From the NCBI GenBank assembly GCA_009760885.1, contig CM019714.1, forward strand, positions 5,714,812-5,778,811: DNA of 64,000 nucleotides. The letters are read 5' to 3'. The notes below the pieces were generated by a model. That model did not search any database and was not told the DNA's origin. It saw only the letters and a program-made list of their open reading frames with translations. Shown here in pieces: positions 45,401 through 60,159 of this stretch. The stretch is from Achatina immaculata (lineage: Eukaryota; Mollusca; Gastropoda; Stylommatophora; Achatinidae). How positions within the stretch are numbered: the first letter of the stretch is position 1; the number at the start of each line of letters is the position of its first letter. A program made the translations under genes and the position numbers.

Positions 45401-48400
45401 CGAACAATAACCTTAACCCCCCCACCCCCTTAATTTTCTCGTATGAATTCATACACTAAGAAGCACTGTTTCCTCTAAGCTACGCAGCCGCGCCCAGAAA
45501 AAAATTGTACAGTGCACAAAATTTTTGGAACCATGCAAAAAAAAAATAGAAACTGCTACTCCCTGCTAAAATTGCAGTCAAGAAAAGTGCAATGATGGTA
45601 TATGTTTTTTCCTTTGCTGTTTCTTTCTTGTTGAGATATGACTTTCAGGTCGGATGTTTCAACTGGTTTTTTATTGCGTAGGTTTGGTAGCAGAGTCGTG
45701 ATGAGGCAAGTGGGCACACAGAGAGTAGAGGGTCATTTAAATAAATGGGCAGATGAATCTCCATTGCTGAAAAGTACAGCAGGTCTAGTCTGTTACTGAA
45801 TGTACAGACCTTTACTCTGTGCGTGCGTGTGCATGCATGTGTGCGTGCACGTGCGTGCATATGTGTGTTTTTTTTTATATATAGTTATACATTGTTGTTA
45901 TGATCATTTGCGCACAATATATTTTTGCATATGAGTTGAACATGTTCCTTAGAGGAAACATTTCTCAGAAGTGAACGTATATGGCCAACTGAAGTCCAAG
46001 AATGAGGTTAAATTGAACATAATAAAATAATCTGTCAGTATTTTAGGAAAAAACTTAACATCAACTCAAAAACTTTAGTAAAATTTGCTCTACTGCAAAT
46101 TTTCTGCGGTTTTTAAGAATACAAATTTCTTTTTAAACAAAAAAAAAGAAAAAAAGTCATGGAGACTGACTAAAAAGAAGAAAAAATCCAACAGATTTTA
46201 AAAAAAAAAATCTCCACACACACCTGCACCAAACAGACAACTCAGCCACCATATTTTCTATATCATTTGAAATTGATCCTCACGGTTTTTCTAGTTTATT
46301 CATTATTCCGTGTTTTCTATATCATTTGAAAGTCTTCTTCTTCTTCTTCTTCGTTCGCACTGTCTGTCTATATCTGCAGTCCTGTCTCTTGGATAAATTT
46401 CACTGTTTTTTGTAACTCATGTATGGAACCGTAGAGCTTATCTTCTTTAGTGGTTTCACTGGGCCAGTAATTATTTCTCAGTGTCTCGTAGTTGATGCAG
46501 TTCTGGAGGATATGTTCCACGGTTTGGGGCACCTGGGCACATGTACATAGATTAGTAGTACCAACCTTAAACTTTGTATACATATGACTTCGGAGTCGGC
46601 TGTGTCCTGTTCGGAGACGGAAGATGGTGACTTGTTCCTTTCTGTTTAGCATGTGATAGTCATCATGTGGTGGTGTTTGTGGCTTCCTGTAGGTTTTTAT
46701 CATGCTTTTCTTCTGATTATAGGTGACTGGTATGTCTGGTTGCTCCATTTCAGTGCCCTCTTTGGCCAGATGGTCAGCTTTCTCATTGCCTGGTATCCCA
46801 CAGTGGGAGGGAATCCATTGCAAAGTGACTCCGTGTTGTAAGCCAATTTTTGACAAGGCATCCTTAAGGTATGGTAGTTTTTTGCACTGAAGAGCCTCCA
46901 GTACTGATCTTGCATCTGTGAGAATTACTACAGGACATGTATCAATTCTGGAGTCTGATAGTTTTTCAACTGCAGCAATAATTGCCCTAACTTCTGCATC
47001 AAAGTTGTTGCAGTATTTACCAGTGGGTATGGAAATCTTGTCAATGGTGTTGTTTGGATATTCAATATATGCTCCTGCCCCACCATTCTTTATGGCATTA
47101 TGTGCAGATTCATCTGTATACACACGTATCCAGGTGTCACATGGATATTTGTCATCTAGAACACTAAGTGTGGCTACTGATCTTACAAGACTGCTCTGCA
47201 TCTTACCATTCTGCACACCTTTCACTTCAGTCTGAATAGTTATTTGTGTATAATCTGCTTCTTTCCATGGTGTATGCTCTGGTACAGATGATAATGTAGT
47301 GACTACAGTTGGAATGTCAGGTATCAGCTTACGCATACGCTTTGCCTGATGAATGAAGCTGCTTCTTTTAAGCCGTCCTAATGCCAAGTTATTGAATCTC
47401 TCCTTCAGGGGATGGCTTACAGAGCTAAGGAATTTTTCTCCCATGGTCATGACCTTTGTGTCTCTACGTTCCTTTAGTGGTTGAACACCAACTATTTTCT
47501 GCATTTCTACTATTGGTGTGGACCTCATGGCACCTGTGATAATCCGTAGTGACTGATTTTGAACCTTGTCTAGATTATGCAGCATAGTGTTTGATGCTGT
47601 GCACCAAGATGTTGAGCCATATTCTAAATGTGGTAGAATACTTTGCTGATATACGTTCTTGAGGATTCTTTCACTAGCTCCCCATGTAGTTCCACTCAAT
47701 TTTCTTAATATGGCTAGTTTTCTTCTGGCTTTTGCTTCTGCACTGTTGATGTGTTGCTTCCAAGTCAGTTTTGAGTCAAGAGTCACTCCTAAGTAAGTGG
47801 GTTGGTTGTCCATCCTTAAGGGTATTTCATTTACAAAGATCTTACCTGCTTTCTGTTTAGATGAGAGGGTGAACAGAGTGGTACTTGATTTCTCTGTGTT
47901 GATACTTACACACCATTTGTTTGTCCATGATGTCAAGATGTCTGCTGCTCTTTGGAGTCTCTGTGTAGCAACTGTCGCATATTCATCTGTACACCACATG
48001 ACCAGATCATCTGCATACAGTGCCGCTTTGATTCCATAGGGAAGTTCCTTGACCAGGTCATTAATGAATACAAGGAATAGTGTAGGCGAAAGGACTCCTC
48101 CTTGTGGTACACCGTGTCGCAGAAGTACTTTCTGGCTTTTGTGTCCATCCATTACTACTCTAGCTCTTCTATTGTGTAAATAGGACTTTATCCAGTTGTA
48201 CAGTCTTCCATTCACATTGCAGTTTCTTAGTTTCCACAGCAGACCTTTTTTCCATACTTTATCAAAGGATTTGAAAGTGATCCTCACTGTTTTTCTAGTT
48301 TATTCATTATTTCATGTTTTCTATATCATTTGAAAGTGATCCTAACTGCTTTTTCTAGTTTATTCATTATTCCATGTTTTCTATATCATTTGAAAGTGAT

Positions 48401-51400
48401 CCTAACTGCTTTTTCTAGTTTATTCATTATTCTGTGTTTTCTATATCATTTGAAAGTGATCCTAACTGCTTTTTCTAGTTTATTCATTATTCTGTGTTTT
48501 CTATATCATTTGAAAGTGATCCTAACTGTTTTTCTAGTTTATTCATTATTCTGTGTTTTGCTGCCAGGGTGGCATCCTGACCAGTTACATCCATGGGGCC
48601 AATGCTCCGCTGGTACAGAAGGTTATCACAGAGCAGCTGGCCTCAGAGCACAAGATCTTGGAGGGAACAAGTGAAAGGAAGGAGGTGGGGTTTGTGAAGA
48701 AGTAGTTTGTGCATTGTTTCCCTTCCTTCCTTCCTTCCATCCTTCCTTCCTTCCTTCCTTCCTCCTGTTAGCACTGCAGCTTCTTGTGTTTTCAGCAGCT
48801 ATCTGATTCATGTGACTGGCTAATGTATATGTTTCATATGATTGGCTGCTGTAACAAAAAAAAAACCATGTTTGTATTGCAAGGTGCAGTCCTTATGCCC
48901 TTGTGTCTTCAGCTCTGATGTTCATTTTCTTCTGAGATGTCACGGCACTTCTGCACAGACTCACCTTTCATGTGGCTCAGTTTTTTTACATTTCTACTTT
49001 GTCCTGATGGCCAATGCAAAACTATCTCTCATAGATGGCCTTTAATGTCCTCGTCTCATTTCTATCACTCTCAGACACCCAAGAACTCTACCATACATGT
49101 TTCTTTATGGATATGTCAAGAGACACAAAAGCAGAAACTGAAAATGATGTTCACCAGAAAATTTCAGGGCAAAAGAGAAAGGGAATGACTGTGGTAAATA
49201 TGGATTTAAAAAAAAAAGCATCAAGAGGTGGACAAGAGACAGATTTATCATCAAGACAAGAGAAGAAATAGACTAGACTAAGAGATCTATTGTAGTTAAT
49301 CTATCTGGGGAGATGACACATGATGATGATGGTGATCATGAACTAAGTTTCTTTCAGGAGGAGTTTTAAATTAGGTCATTTCTTATATCCAGAAAATAAT
49401 CTCCTGGACTTAAAATAACTGACCCATATATTACAGGTCAAAGACCCAGTCATCACTCGGGCCCAGGAGATTGAGCATGAAAGACGTGAAGAGGAAGAGG
49501 CCATGAGAGAGGCAGAAGGTCTGTTGTTTGTTCTTTACCAAATTTTCTTTTTTTAAGCTTCTCCTAACTGAACTGGTCATCATCTTGAGACTGTTTGAGT
49601 GGACACGGATGTTAATGTTTCTCTGTATATTTTTGAAACTTTCATCCGGAGTAGAGGCACTTGGAGGTGAATGGTTCCATTTTAGCAAAAAGATAGAAAC
49701 AGAAAGGAAACAGGGAAGAAACAGTAGTAGTAAAAAAAAAAAAGAGGATGAGCATGTAGAAATGAAAAAGAGTAGCCAGCCAATATTTTGGTGTGAGCCT
49801 TTTTCGAGGATTACATGCACAACGAGACCAAAAAAAAAAAAAAAAATGAAGAACTTATCTTAATGTGGGAGACAAAAAAAATGAACTTATCTTAATGTGG
49901 GAGGCCACATTAAGATAAATTCTTCGTTTTTTTGTTGTTTTTTTTTTGGTCTCGTTGTGCATGTAATCCTCGAGAAAGGCTCACGCCAAAATATCGGATG
50001 TTATATGTTTTTCATTTATACATTCTCATACTTTCTATTCGTTTTTTCTCACTTTATTCACTCCCTCCCTCACTTTGTAAAACTGCACCATACACCTCTA
50101 TCTACCTTTTGTATCTGATTCATGTGACTAACTATTTATATGATTCATGTGACTAACTGTTGTATCTGATTCATGTGACTTACTGCTATATCTGATTCAT
50201 GTGACTGGCTAATGTATATGTTTCATATGATTGGCTGCTGTAACAAAAAAAAAAACCATGTTTGTATTGCAAGGTGCAGTCCTTATGCCCTTGTGTCTTC
50301 AGCTCTGATGTTCATTTTCTTCTGAGATGTCACGGCACTTCTGCACAGACTCACCTTTCATGTGGCTCAGTTTTTTTACATTTCTACTTTGTCCTGATGG
50401 CCAATGCAAAACTATCTCTCATAGATGGCCTTTAATGTCCTCGTCTCATTTCTATCACTCTCAGACACCCAAGAACTCTACCATACATGTTTCTTTATGG
50501 ATATGTCAAGAGACACAAAAGCAGAAACTGAAAATGATGTTCACCAGAAAATTTCAGGGCAAAAGAGAAAGGGAATGACTGTGGTAAATATGGATTTAAA
50601 AAAAAAAGCATCAAGAGGTGGACAAGAGACAGATTTATCATCAAGACAAGAGAAGAAATAGACTAGACTAAGAGATCTATTGTAGTTAATCTATCTGGGG
50701 AGATGACACATGATGATGATGGTGATCATGAACTAAGTTTCTTTCAGGAGGAGTTTTAAATTAGGTCATTTCTTATATCCAGAAAATAATCTCCTGGACT
50801 TAAAATAACTGACCCATATATTACAGGTCAAAGACCCAGTCATCACTCGGGCCCAGGAGATTGAGCATGAAAGACGTGAAGAGGAAGAGGCCATGAGAGA
50901 GGCAGAAGGTCTGTTGTTTGTTCTTTACCAAATTTTCTTTTTTTAAGCTTCTCCTAACTGAACTGGTCATCATCTTGAGACTGTTTGAGTGGACACGGAT
51001 GTTAATGTTTCTCTGTATATTTTTGAAACTTTCATCCGGAGTAGAGGCACTTGGAGGTGAATGGTTCCATTTTAGCAAAAAGATAGAAACAGAAAGGAAA
51101 CAGGGAAGAAACAGTAGTAGTAAAAAAAAAAAAAAGAGGATGAGCATGTAGAAATGAAAAAAGAGTAGCCAGCCAATATTTTGGCTGTGTGTGTGTTTTT
51201 CAAGGACAGCATAACTGACAAATCAGCAGATATATGCAAGCAAAGAATACAGAAATCTTAACTGTCAGAGATCCTCCAAGTATGAAAGTCATGTACAAAA
51301 TGGTCATAGATGTAGTATGTTAAGACTGAAATGAAAGAAGGTGGTTGGCCGAGAGGTAAAAGATAAGAAATAATGTCTAAGAAGCTCAGCTGGCAACAGA

Positions 51401-54400
51401 ATATCATCTCATTTCCTGGGCCACAAAAATATTTGGAGTGTAGACTTGGTAGCTGGCTACTAGGAGCACACAGAGGTGGTGGAGTGTAGACTTGGTAGCT
51501 GGCTACTAGGAGCACACAGAGGTGGTGGAGTGTAGACTTGGTAGCTGGCTACTAGGAGCACACAGAGGTGGTGGAGTGTAGACTTGGTAGCTGGCTACTA
51601 GGAGCACACAGAGGTGGTGGAGTGTAGACTTGGTAGCTGGCTACTAGGAGCACACAGAGGTGGTGGAGTGCAGATTTGGTAGCTGGCTACTAGGAGCACA
51701 CAGAAATGGTAAAAAAAAAAAAGAAGAACTTATCTTAATGTGGGAGACAAAAAAAATGAACTTATCTTAATGTGGGAGGCCACATTAAGATAAATTCTTT
51801 GTTTTTTTGTTGTTTTTTTTGGTCTCGTTGTGCATGTAATCCTCGAAAAAGGCTCACGCCAAAATATCGGATGTTGTATGTTTTTCATTTATACATTCTC
51901 ATACTTTCTATTCGTTTTTTCTCACTTTACTCACTCCCTCCCTCACTTTGTAAAACTGCACCATACACCTCTATCTACCTTTTGTATCTGATTCATGTGA
52001 CTAACTATTTATATGATTCATGTGACTAACTGTTGTATCTGATTCATGTGACTTACTGCTATATCTGATTCATGTGACTGGTTAATGTATATGTTTCATA
52101 TGATTGGCTGCTGTAACAAAACAAAAAAACCATGTTTGTATTGCAAGGTGCAGTCCTTATGCCCTTGTGTCTTCAGCTCTGATGTTCATTTTCTTCTGAG
52201 ATGCCATGGCACTTCTGCACAGAATCACCTTTCATGTGGCTCAGTTTTTTTACATTTCTACTTTGTCCTGATGGCCAGACCAAAACTATCTCTCATAGAT
52301 GGCCTTTAATGTCCTTGTCTCATTTCTATTACTCTCAGACACCCAAGAACTCTACCATACATGTTTCTTTATGGATATGTCAAGAGACACAAAAGCAGAA
52401 ACTGAAAATGATGTTCACCAGAAAATTTCAGGGCAAAAGAGAAAGGGAATGACTGTGGTAAATATGGATTTTAAAAAAAAGCGTCAAGAGGTGGACAAGA
52501 GACAGATTTATCATCAAGACAAGAGAAGAAATAGACTAGACTAAGAGATCTATTGTAGTTAATCTATCTGGGGAGATGACACATGATGATGATGGTGATC
52601 ATGAACTAAGTTTCTTTCAGGAGGAGTTTTAAATTAGGTCATTTCTTATATCCAGAAAATAATCTCCTGGACTTAAAATAACTGACCCATATATTACAGG
52701 TCAAAGACCCAGTCATCACTCGGGCCCAGGAGATTGAGCATGAAAGACGTGAAGAGGAAGAGGCCATGAGAGAGGCAGAAGGTCTGTTGTTTGTTCTTTA
52801 CCAAATTTTCTTTTTTTAAGCTTCTCCTAACTGAACTGGTCATCATCTTGAGACTGTTTGAGTGGACACGGATGTTAATGTTTCTCTGTAGATTTTTGAA
52901 ACTTTCATCCGGAGTAGAGGCACTTGGAGGTGAATGGTTCCATTTTAGCAAAAAGATAGAAACAGAAAGGAAACAGGGAAGAAACAGTAGTAGTAAAAAA
53001 AAAAAAGAGGATGAGCATATAGAAATGAAAAAAGAGTAGCCAGCCAATATTTTGGCTGTGTGTGTGTTTTTCAAGGACAGCATAACTGACAAATCAGCGG
53101 ATATATGCAAGCAAAGAATACAGAAATCTTAACTGTCAGAGATCCTCCAAGTATGAAAGTCATGTACAAAATGGTCATAGATGTAGTATGTTAAGACTGA
53201 AATGAAAGAAGGTGGTTGGCTGAGAGGTAAAAGATAAGAAATAATGTCTAAGAAGCTCAGCTGGCAACAGAATATCATCTCATTTCCTGGGCCACAAAAA
53301 TATTTGCTGCAGGGGCTACATTAGCAACCATCAAGATGGCATAGGAGATGTCAATGAGAAAACATTTCTTCTCTGTCTACCTCTTTTCCACTTGTCTACC
53401 TCTGTTCCACTTGTCTACCTCTGTTCCACTTGTCTACCTCTGTTCCACTTGTCTACCTCTGCTCCATTTTCTTCTTAATCTTCTTTCTGTTTTTATTCAT
53501 CCTCACATTATCTTAGTTTTCTCTCCTCCTCCTCCTCCTTCTTCTTCTTCATTAATTTTTGTGGTTTAATTTGTTACAGCGGCTAAATATGAGACAAGTA
53601 TATGCTGCAGTGTTTGAAATTTCATGTTATTGTTATTTTCTTAATTGTTATTTGCTGTTTGTTTCATTTGTTTCATCATTCACTTTGCACTTTAAACCAC
53701 AAATTTATATATTTTTTTTCCAGCACAAGCTATAAATGAAATAATTTCTTCATACTTGTTTTATATGTTGTTTTTATTTTCAGTCATGATTTATATGAAA
53801 ATTATCATGATTTATATGAAAATTATCATGATTTGAACCACTAACTTAGATTATAATTTTTTTATTCACATTAATGGCATGAAAGTATTTGTTTTAATAT
53901 CTTCCTTGTGTCAAATTATCATGTTTTGATGTATGATTTATGAAAGAGAAATAAGTTTTTGCATATGATTTATGCAAAATTATTGCACAAACACAAAATA
54001 TTTATTGCAAAAGTAAAAGAAATGCAATGATGGTCCTAGCAGTAAATAACGGTTTAAATAGCTCTCCTAATGAAGCAGGTTTTATGAAAATTCCCCTGCA
54101 TTAAAGTACATAAAGTTCTTCCATCCTTTGTTAGACATTTATTTGACAAATCACTTTTGTCATTCCTGTTTTGAGAGAATGTTTTCTAAGATCAAATAAG
54201 AATTCAAATCAGAAACTATATTTTTTAAATTAAAAAATTACACACAGAAATAATTCATTCTTTCAGATAAATTATCAGTTCATGTTTTAAATTATCTTTA
54301 TGGATTTCACAAAGCAGTCAGATATATAAGGAAGGAAACAAATCAAAATAAACACAAGGAAAAAAAAATCTGTCAATAAACTTGATTTTAGAAAGGTCAT

Positions 54401-57400
54401 TATGTTATTTAACTAAGAAGAATTGCTTAACTCACATCATATTTTAGGTTTTAGAGCCTGTGTGGTATTTTGAATCTTAGTAACATTTCTTAATGAAATT
54501 GATGCTCAGAGTTTTATATGTTTTTCTCCTGCGAATATTTTCAGTATAGCTCGGTATTCATGAGCATAGTATAGACAGCTGTATTTCTCTAAAACTGTTT
54601 TACAGCTTGGTACACCATCACTGATATATTTAATTTCCCTGGTTGAATTCATACTTTGTTATCATGAGGACTTGGAGCACCTGTAGAAAAAATAAAATCT
54701 GGCAAGATATATGACTACTCCATAAATTTTTCAGATGAAAGTCAGCATACATTTTCTGAGAAAAGGGAGGAGGAAGGATTGTCACCTGATGATGATTATA
54801 TCACAGAGTCTGTGAGTGAAGTATCACTCAGAGGTTTCTCATTGTCTAGCTCATCTTATGATGCAAGCTATCTACTATCTGTATTAGAAGGTGGGGCATC
54901 CATTTTGGGCTGTCTGTGCAAGCTTAACTGCCCTATCCTGGCCATGGGTGTGAATAAGTGTTAATTGTTGCCAGTAGTACTTCTTTATTTTCTACAGAAA
55001 GAGATATTTTTGGAGGCTGCTTCCCACACACAAACATTTTTTGATTCTTTCTTTCATTCCATATGTCATTTAGAGAGTTCAGGAACTAAGTTCTTTCAAT
55101 CAACAGCAACTTTAACAAGTTGTTTTCTTTGCTGGCATCCTTTTACTAATTTGCATTTAGTGCTAACCAAATGATACCTTCATTTGATTTTCTGCTGCAG
55201 AGCACTTGTCTGTAGTTAAAGTTCATCATTTTCCTGAATTGTGATGTTCTTCACTTAATCAGTGTCCTGAATTATGATGTTCTTCCCTTAATCATTTTCC
55301 TGAATTATGATGTTCTTCACTTCATCATTTATATGAAAATTATCATGATTTGAACCACTAACTTAGATTATAATTTTTTTATTCACATTAATGGCATGAA
55401 AGTATTTGTTTTAATATCTTCCTTGTGTCAAATTATCATGTTTTGATGTATGATTTATGAAAGAGAAATAAGTTTTTGCATATGATTTATGCAAAATTAT
55501 TGCACAAACACAAAATATTTATTGCAAAAGTAAAAGAAATGCAATGATGGTCCTAGCAGTAAATAACGGTTTAAATAGCTCTCCTAATGAAGCAGGTTTT
55601 ATGAAAATTCCCCTGCATTAAAGTACATAAAGTTCTTCCATCCTTTGTTAGACATTTATTTGACAAATCACTTTTGTCATTCCTGTTTTGAGAGAATGTT
55701 TTCTAAGATCAAATAAGAATTCAAATCAGAAACTATATTTTTTAAATTAAAAAATTACACACAGAAATAATTCATTCTTTCAGATAAATTATCAGTTCAT
55801 GTTTTAAATTATCTTTATGGATTTCACAAAGCAGTCAGATATATAAGGAAGGAAACAAATCAAAATAAACACAAGGAAAAAAAAATCTGTCAATAAACTT
55901 GATTTTAGAAAGGTCATTATGTTATTTAACTAAGAAGAATTGCTTAACTCACATCATATTTTAGGTTTTAGAGCCTGTGTGGTATTTTGAATCTTAGTAA
56001 CATTTCTTAATGAAATTGATGCTCAGAGTTTTATATGTTTTTCTCCTGCGAATATTTTCAGTATAGCTCGGTATTCATGAGCATAGTATAGACAGCTGTA
56101 TTTCTCTAAAACTGTTTTACAGCTTGGTACACCATCACTGATATATTTAATTTCCCTGGTTGAATTCATACTTTGTTATCATGAGGACTTGGAGCACCTG
56201 TAGAAAAAATAAAATCTGGCAAGATATATGACTACTCCATAAATTTTTCAGATGAAAGTCAGCATACATTTTCTGAGAAAAGGGAGGAGGAAGGATTGTC
56301 ACCTGATGATGATTATATCACAGAGTCTGTGAGTGAAGTATCACTCAGAGGTTTCTCATTGTCTAGCTCATCTTATGATGCAAGCTATCTACTATCTGTA
56401 TTAGAAGGTGGGGCATCCATTTTGGGCTGTCTGTGCAAGCTTAACTGCCCTATCCTGGCCATGGGTGTGAATAAGTGTTAATTGTTGCCAGTAGTACTTC
56501 TTTATTTTCTACAGAAAGAGATATTTTTGGAGGCTGCTTCCCACACACAAACATTTTTTGATTCTTTCTTTCATTCCATATGTCATTTAGAGAGTTCAGG
56601 AACTAAGTTCTTTCAATCAACAGCAACTTTAACAAGTTGTTTTCTTTGCTGGCATCCTTTTACTAATTTGCATTTAGTGCTAACCAAATGATACCTTCAT
56701 TTGATTTTCTGCTGCAGAGCACTTGTCTGTAGTTAAAGTTCATCATTTTCCTGAATTGTGATGTTCTTCACTTAATCAGTGTCCTGAATTATGATGTTCT
56801 TCCCTTAATCATTTTCCTGAATTATGATGTTCTTCACTTCATCATTTTCCTGAATTATGATGTTCTTCACTTCATCATTTTCCTGAATTATGATGTTCTT
56901 CACTTCATCATTTTCCTAACTGCAGTGTTCTCTTCTTCATCATTTCCTGTCTTCCTGACCATTTCAAGGTTATTTCACTTTAATCAGCAAATAGCTTTTT
57001 TTTTTTTTTTGCTCAGATTTTATTGGTTAACCTCATTCTTATATCATATGTAGTTTCATGTTAAGTTAATTAACCCACGTAGCCCCTTTTCCCTTCAAAA
57101 TCTCCATCGAATTTGATTTTAGAGGATAGGCTTTTGTTCAAAGGGTTAAATTTACAAGTAACATCAATACATTGTTTTCTTATTTTTTTATTATTATTAT
57201 TATTTTTTTTCTATGTGTTTAAACTAGTGATTCTCATGTGCAATGACATGGCACTCTTGTATACACAGAGTCTATATGTAGAGGCTGTATGAGATAATAT
57301 GATTAACAATATTTTTTAAAATGTCCAGAGTTATCAAACTCTTGTCTCATTAAATAGGTTTATTTGAAAAACCAAATAAAAAAACTTCTTTTTTTTTTTG

Positions 57401-60127
57401 TTTCTTTTTAAACAAACTATGTATATCTTAGACTGATCCATTTTTTAAAAATATAGTCGTTATATTTAATGAGTGTTATATTTTGTGGGTATAGAAATTA
57501 TTATTTTTTTTTAAAGGCACTTCTTACCTGCTGAATCATATAAGTGTATCATGAGATTAACACTTGATTTTAACACCCTTGTTGTGCCAAGAGCATGCAA
57601 AGTATGAGAACCACTGGTTTCATGCAAATATTATTTTAATACCCAATGAGTAAGATGTTTGCATGTCATTTATAGTTTTTGTTACTGTTTGGGTAGAACA
57701 GAATTGGTTTAAATACATGTTCTTTAGCTTGACTTTGTTGTACATTTGTTGTATGTTGTGCAGAATGTAATGACAGTCTTTGTTGTCATGAAGATTGTGT
57801 ATGGTGTACTTTTTTGTTGGACTTTTTTCACAACTTTATGTTTGTCTGCTGTACTTGTGATTGTCTGTTGTGTTTGTAAGTCTCACGGCCAGTCAGAAGA
57901 GTGAAATTCCTTTACTGTAGCCACCAAGCCTGATTATTATTGGAGCATAATTTGATATAAATTTTAAATGAAATGACAGTCATGTTTAAAAATAAGAATT
58001 GGGTTTATTTAAAGGAACAATGTTCTTGTGATAAATCATTTGCTAGGTGGTCAGAGATGACAGGTGATCAAGATGCATGGAAATAGTGCAGGTCACAGTG
58101 TATCAACTTCTCATGTGCAGGCTTTGGATTGGTGACCCACTGTCATCACGCTCCAGCTTGACCCAGCTGTAAAATGTGCAACCTGACAAATTTGTGTCAG
58201 GAAACCAATCTCTGAAAAAAAAAAAAAAAAGAATGTCAGTGTAGTAAATAAAAGCAAATTTTCAGGTAAAAAAAAAAAACAGCACTTGGAATATGGAGCT
58301 ACGACTGAGCTTGTACTGGGTAAATACAACCAAAAAGAGTGTGAATAGAAGAAGCTGTCTACAAGATCAGATTTTGGTGAAGTAACAATATGAAGAAAAC
58401 CTTTATCTTAATGCAAAGAAAATTAAATTGATGACAACTGACAAAGCAAATAAGGCATTTGAAATATATTTAAATGAGGAAAAATTGGAAGAAGTGGAGA
58501 GTTTTGAATATCTTGGATCACTACCAACTAATAATGGAGATACAATGAGGGAAATTAAAAGGAGGACATCTATCGCTCTTCAGAAAGTAAAACAACTAAA
58601 GAATCTGTGGGGAAGAACAGACAGAACTACAAAAATAAAATTTTTAAGGGCATGCATCTTTCCCATCACAACATATGTCTGTGAGACCTGGACACTTAAC
58701 AAAACAGCTGAGAAACACATAAATGCCTTTGAATGTAAATGCTACAGAAGAGTTCTTCAAATATCATGGACACAAAAAAGAGCAAATATATCTATACTAC
58801 AAGAACTTAATATTCAAGAAGGCTGGCTGGTAAGGAAGATTAAACAGAGAAAACTTATTTTGGACACTTAAACGTCATGATAATTTACAGAAGACCATCT
58901 TAGAAGGGTACAGAATGGGAAAAAGAAAGAGAGGAAGACCAAGGCAAAGATGGCTGCAAGACTCATTGATGATCTGTGAATGGCCTCATCAGCAGCAGGA
59001 CATTTTGCTTACAACCAAGAGGCTTACAAGAGAACTGTTAGGGAGGCGAAGTTCCTCAAGTGACATGCAAATGACTGACTGACAGTATGAAGCTAGCAAT
59101 ATAGAACCAAGAAATGTGGACCTTGCTGGATGCTGCAAAAAGTGAAAACTATGCTTGTCCAGATTGGTTCATTGCTCCATTTTTTTGTTTTATTAATTCA
59201 GAACAATTCAGAGAATATAGAATACTGACTGAACTTTTAATATTATGATGAATATTTAGATATCAAGCACCTATTGTTTAGAATAGGAGACACTCTTCTT
59301 AATGAATCTGAGCTGTTCTCTTATGCAGCCTGTCCCTAAGTAAATGTTGTGCAAAGGTGTTTATGAGCTTCTTGTGCATTTCAAAAGTTTGAAAAGTGGG
59401 AAGTGCCAAATGTTGCAGAAAAATGTCATTATCTGTAAATTTTGATTGTTAAAATTTTAAAATAAAATAGGATCTCCAATAGAACAATCAAAGCATTCAG
59501 ACAAAATCAATTATTGCACTCTAAAACTGTTGTTTTTAATTTTTATTTCAAGGAGTCATAGATTTCTTATGAGTTTTGAGCTGTTTTTTTTTAAAAATTG
59601 TATTCATAAGTAAAATTATTTATAAAGTATGAACTACACAGGGACGTCAAAGACACTTTGTTTTTTTTTAATTGTATTCTAATGTTGTTTTGTGAAGCCA
59701 ATCAGCCCACATTGTGACCTTGAAGATGTATACATAATTAATCATATATTTTAAAAATTAATTATCGCTAGCTTTATGACAGAACAACTGTTACAGAGCT
59801 TCTGAAACTGCAACTTTTATATTTAATCTTACACATAATTAACTGTTTATTGAAAGAAGTGATAATCTGTGAAAAGTCAAAATATCACGATTTTGTGGCA
59901 AGTGTTAAATGGTAATGACTTTCTAATCTTCATGATTTAGAGTTCCTGCCTTTTATCATGGCAACAGGGAAAACTGGAAGCAGGAAAGAGAGAGGCAGAC
60001 CAAGAGGGAAAATCTTAGAAGGCTCGACAAACTGGCGTGGGAGAGGCACAATAACAGAACCAATGAATAACATGAAAGATCGGAAACTGTGGAGAGATAT
60101 GGTTGTCAATATCTCCAGGCATGGCAC

Positions 60128-60159
<32 letters not shown>

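Noticed and set aside
46368..48287. ATG at 48287 as the true start of the LINE family D protein
   Set aside because: The first codons lie in flanking minisatellite and the target duplication; the element is 5'-truncated.
49528..49863. Frames MFFTKFSFF... repeated in the three duplication copies
   Set aside because: They are intron sequence downstream of the exon 5 donor, unsupported by any domain; their recurrence is explained by the segmental duplication.
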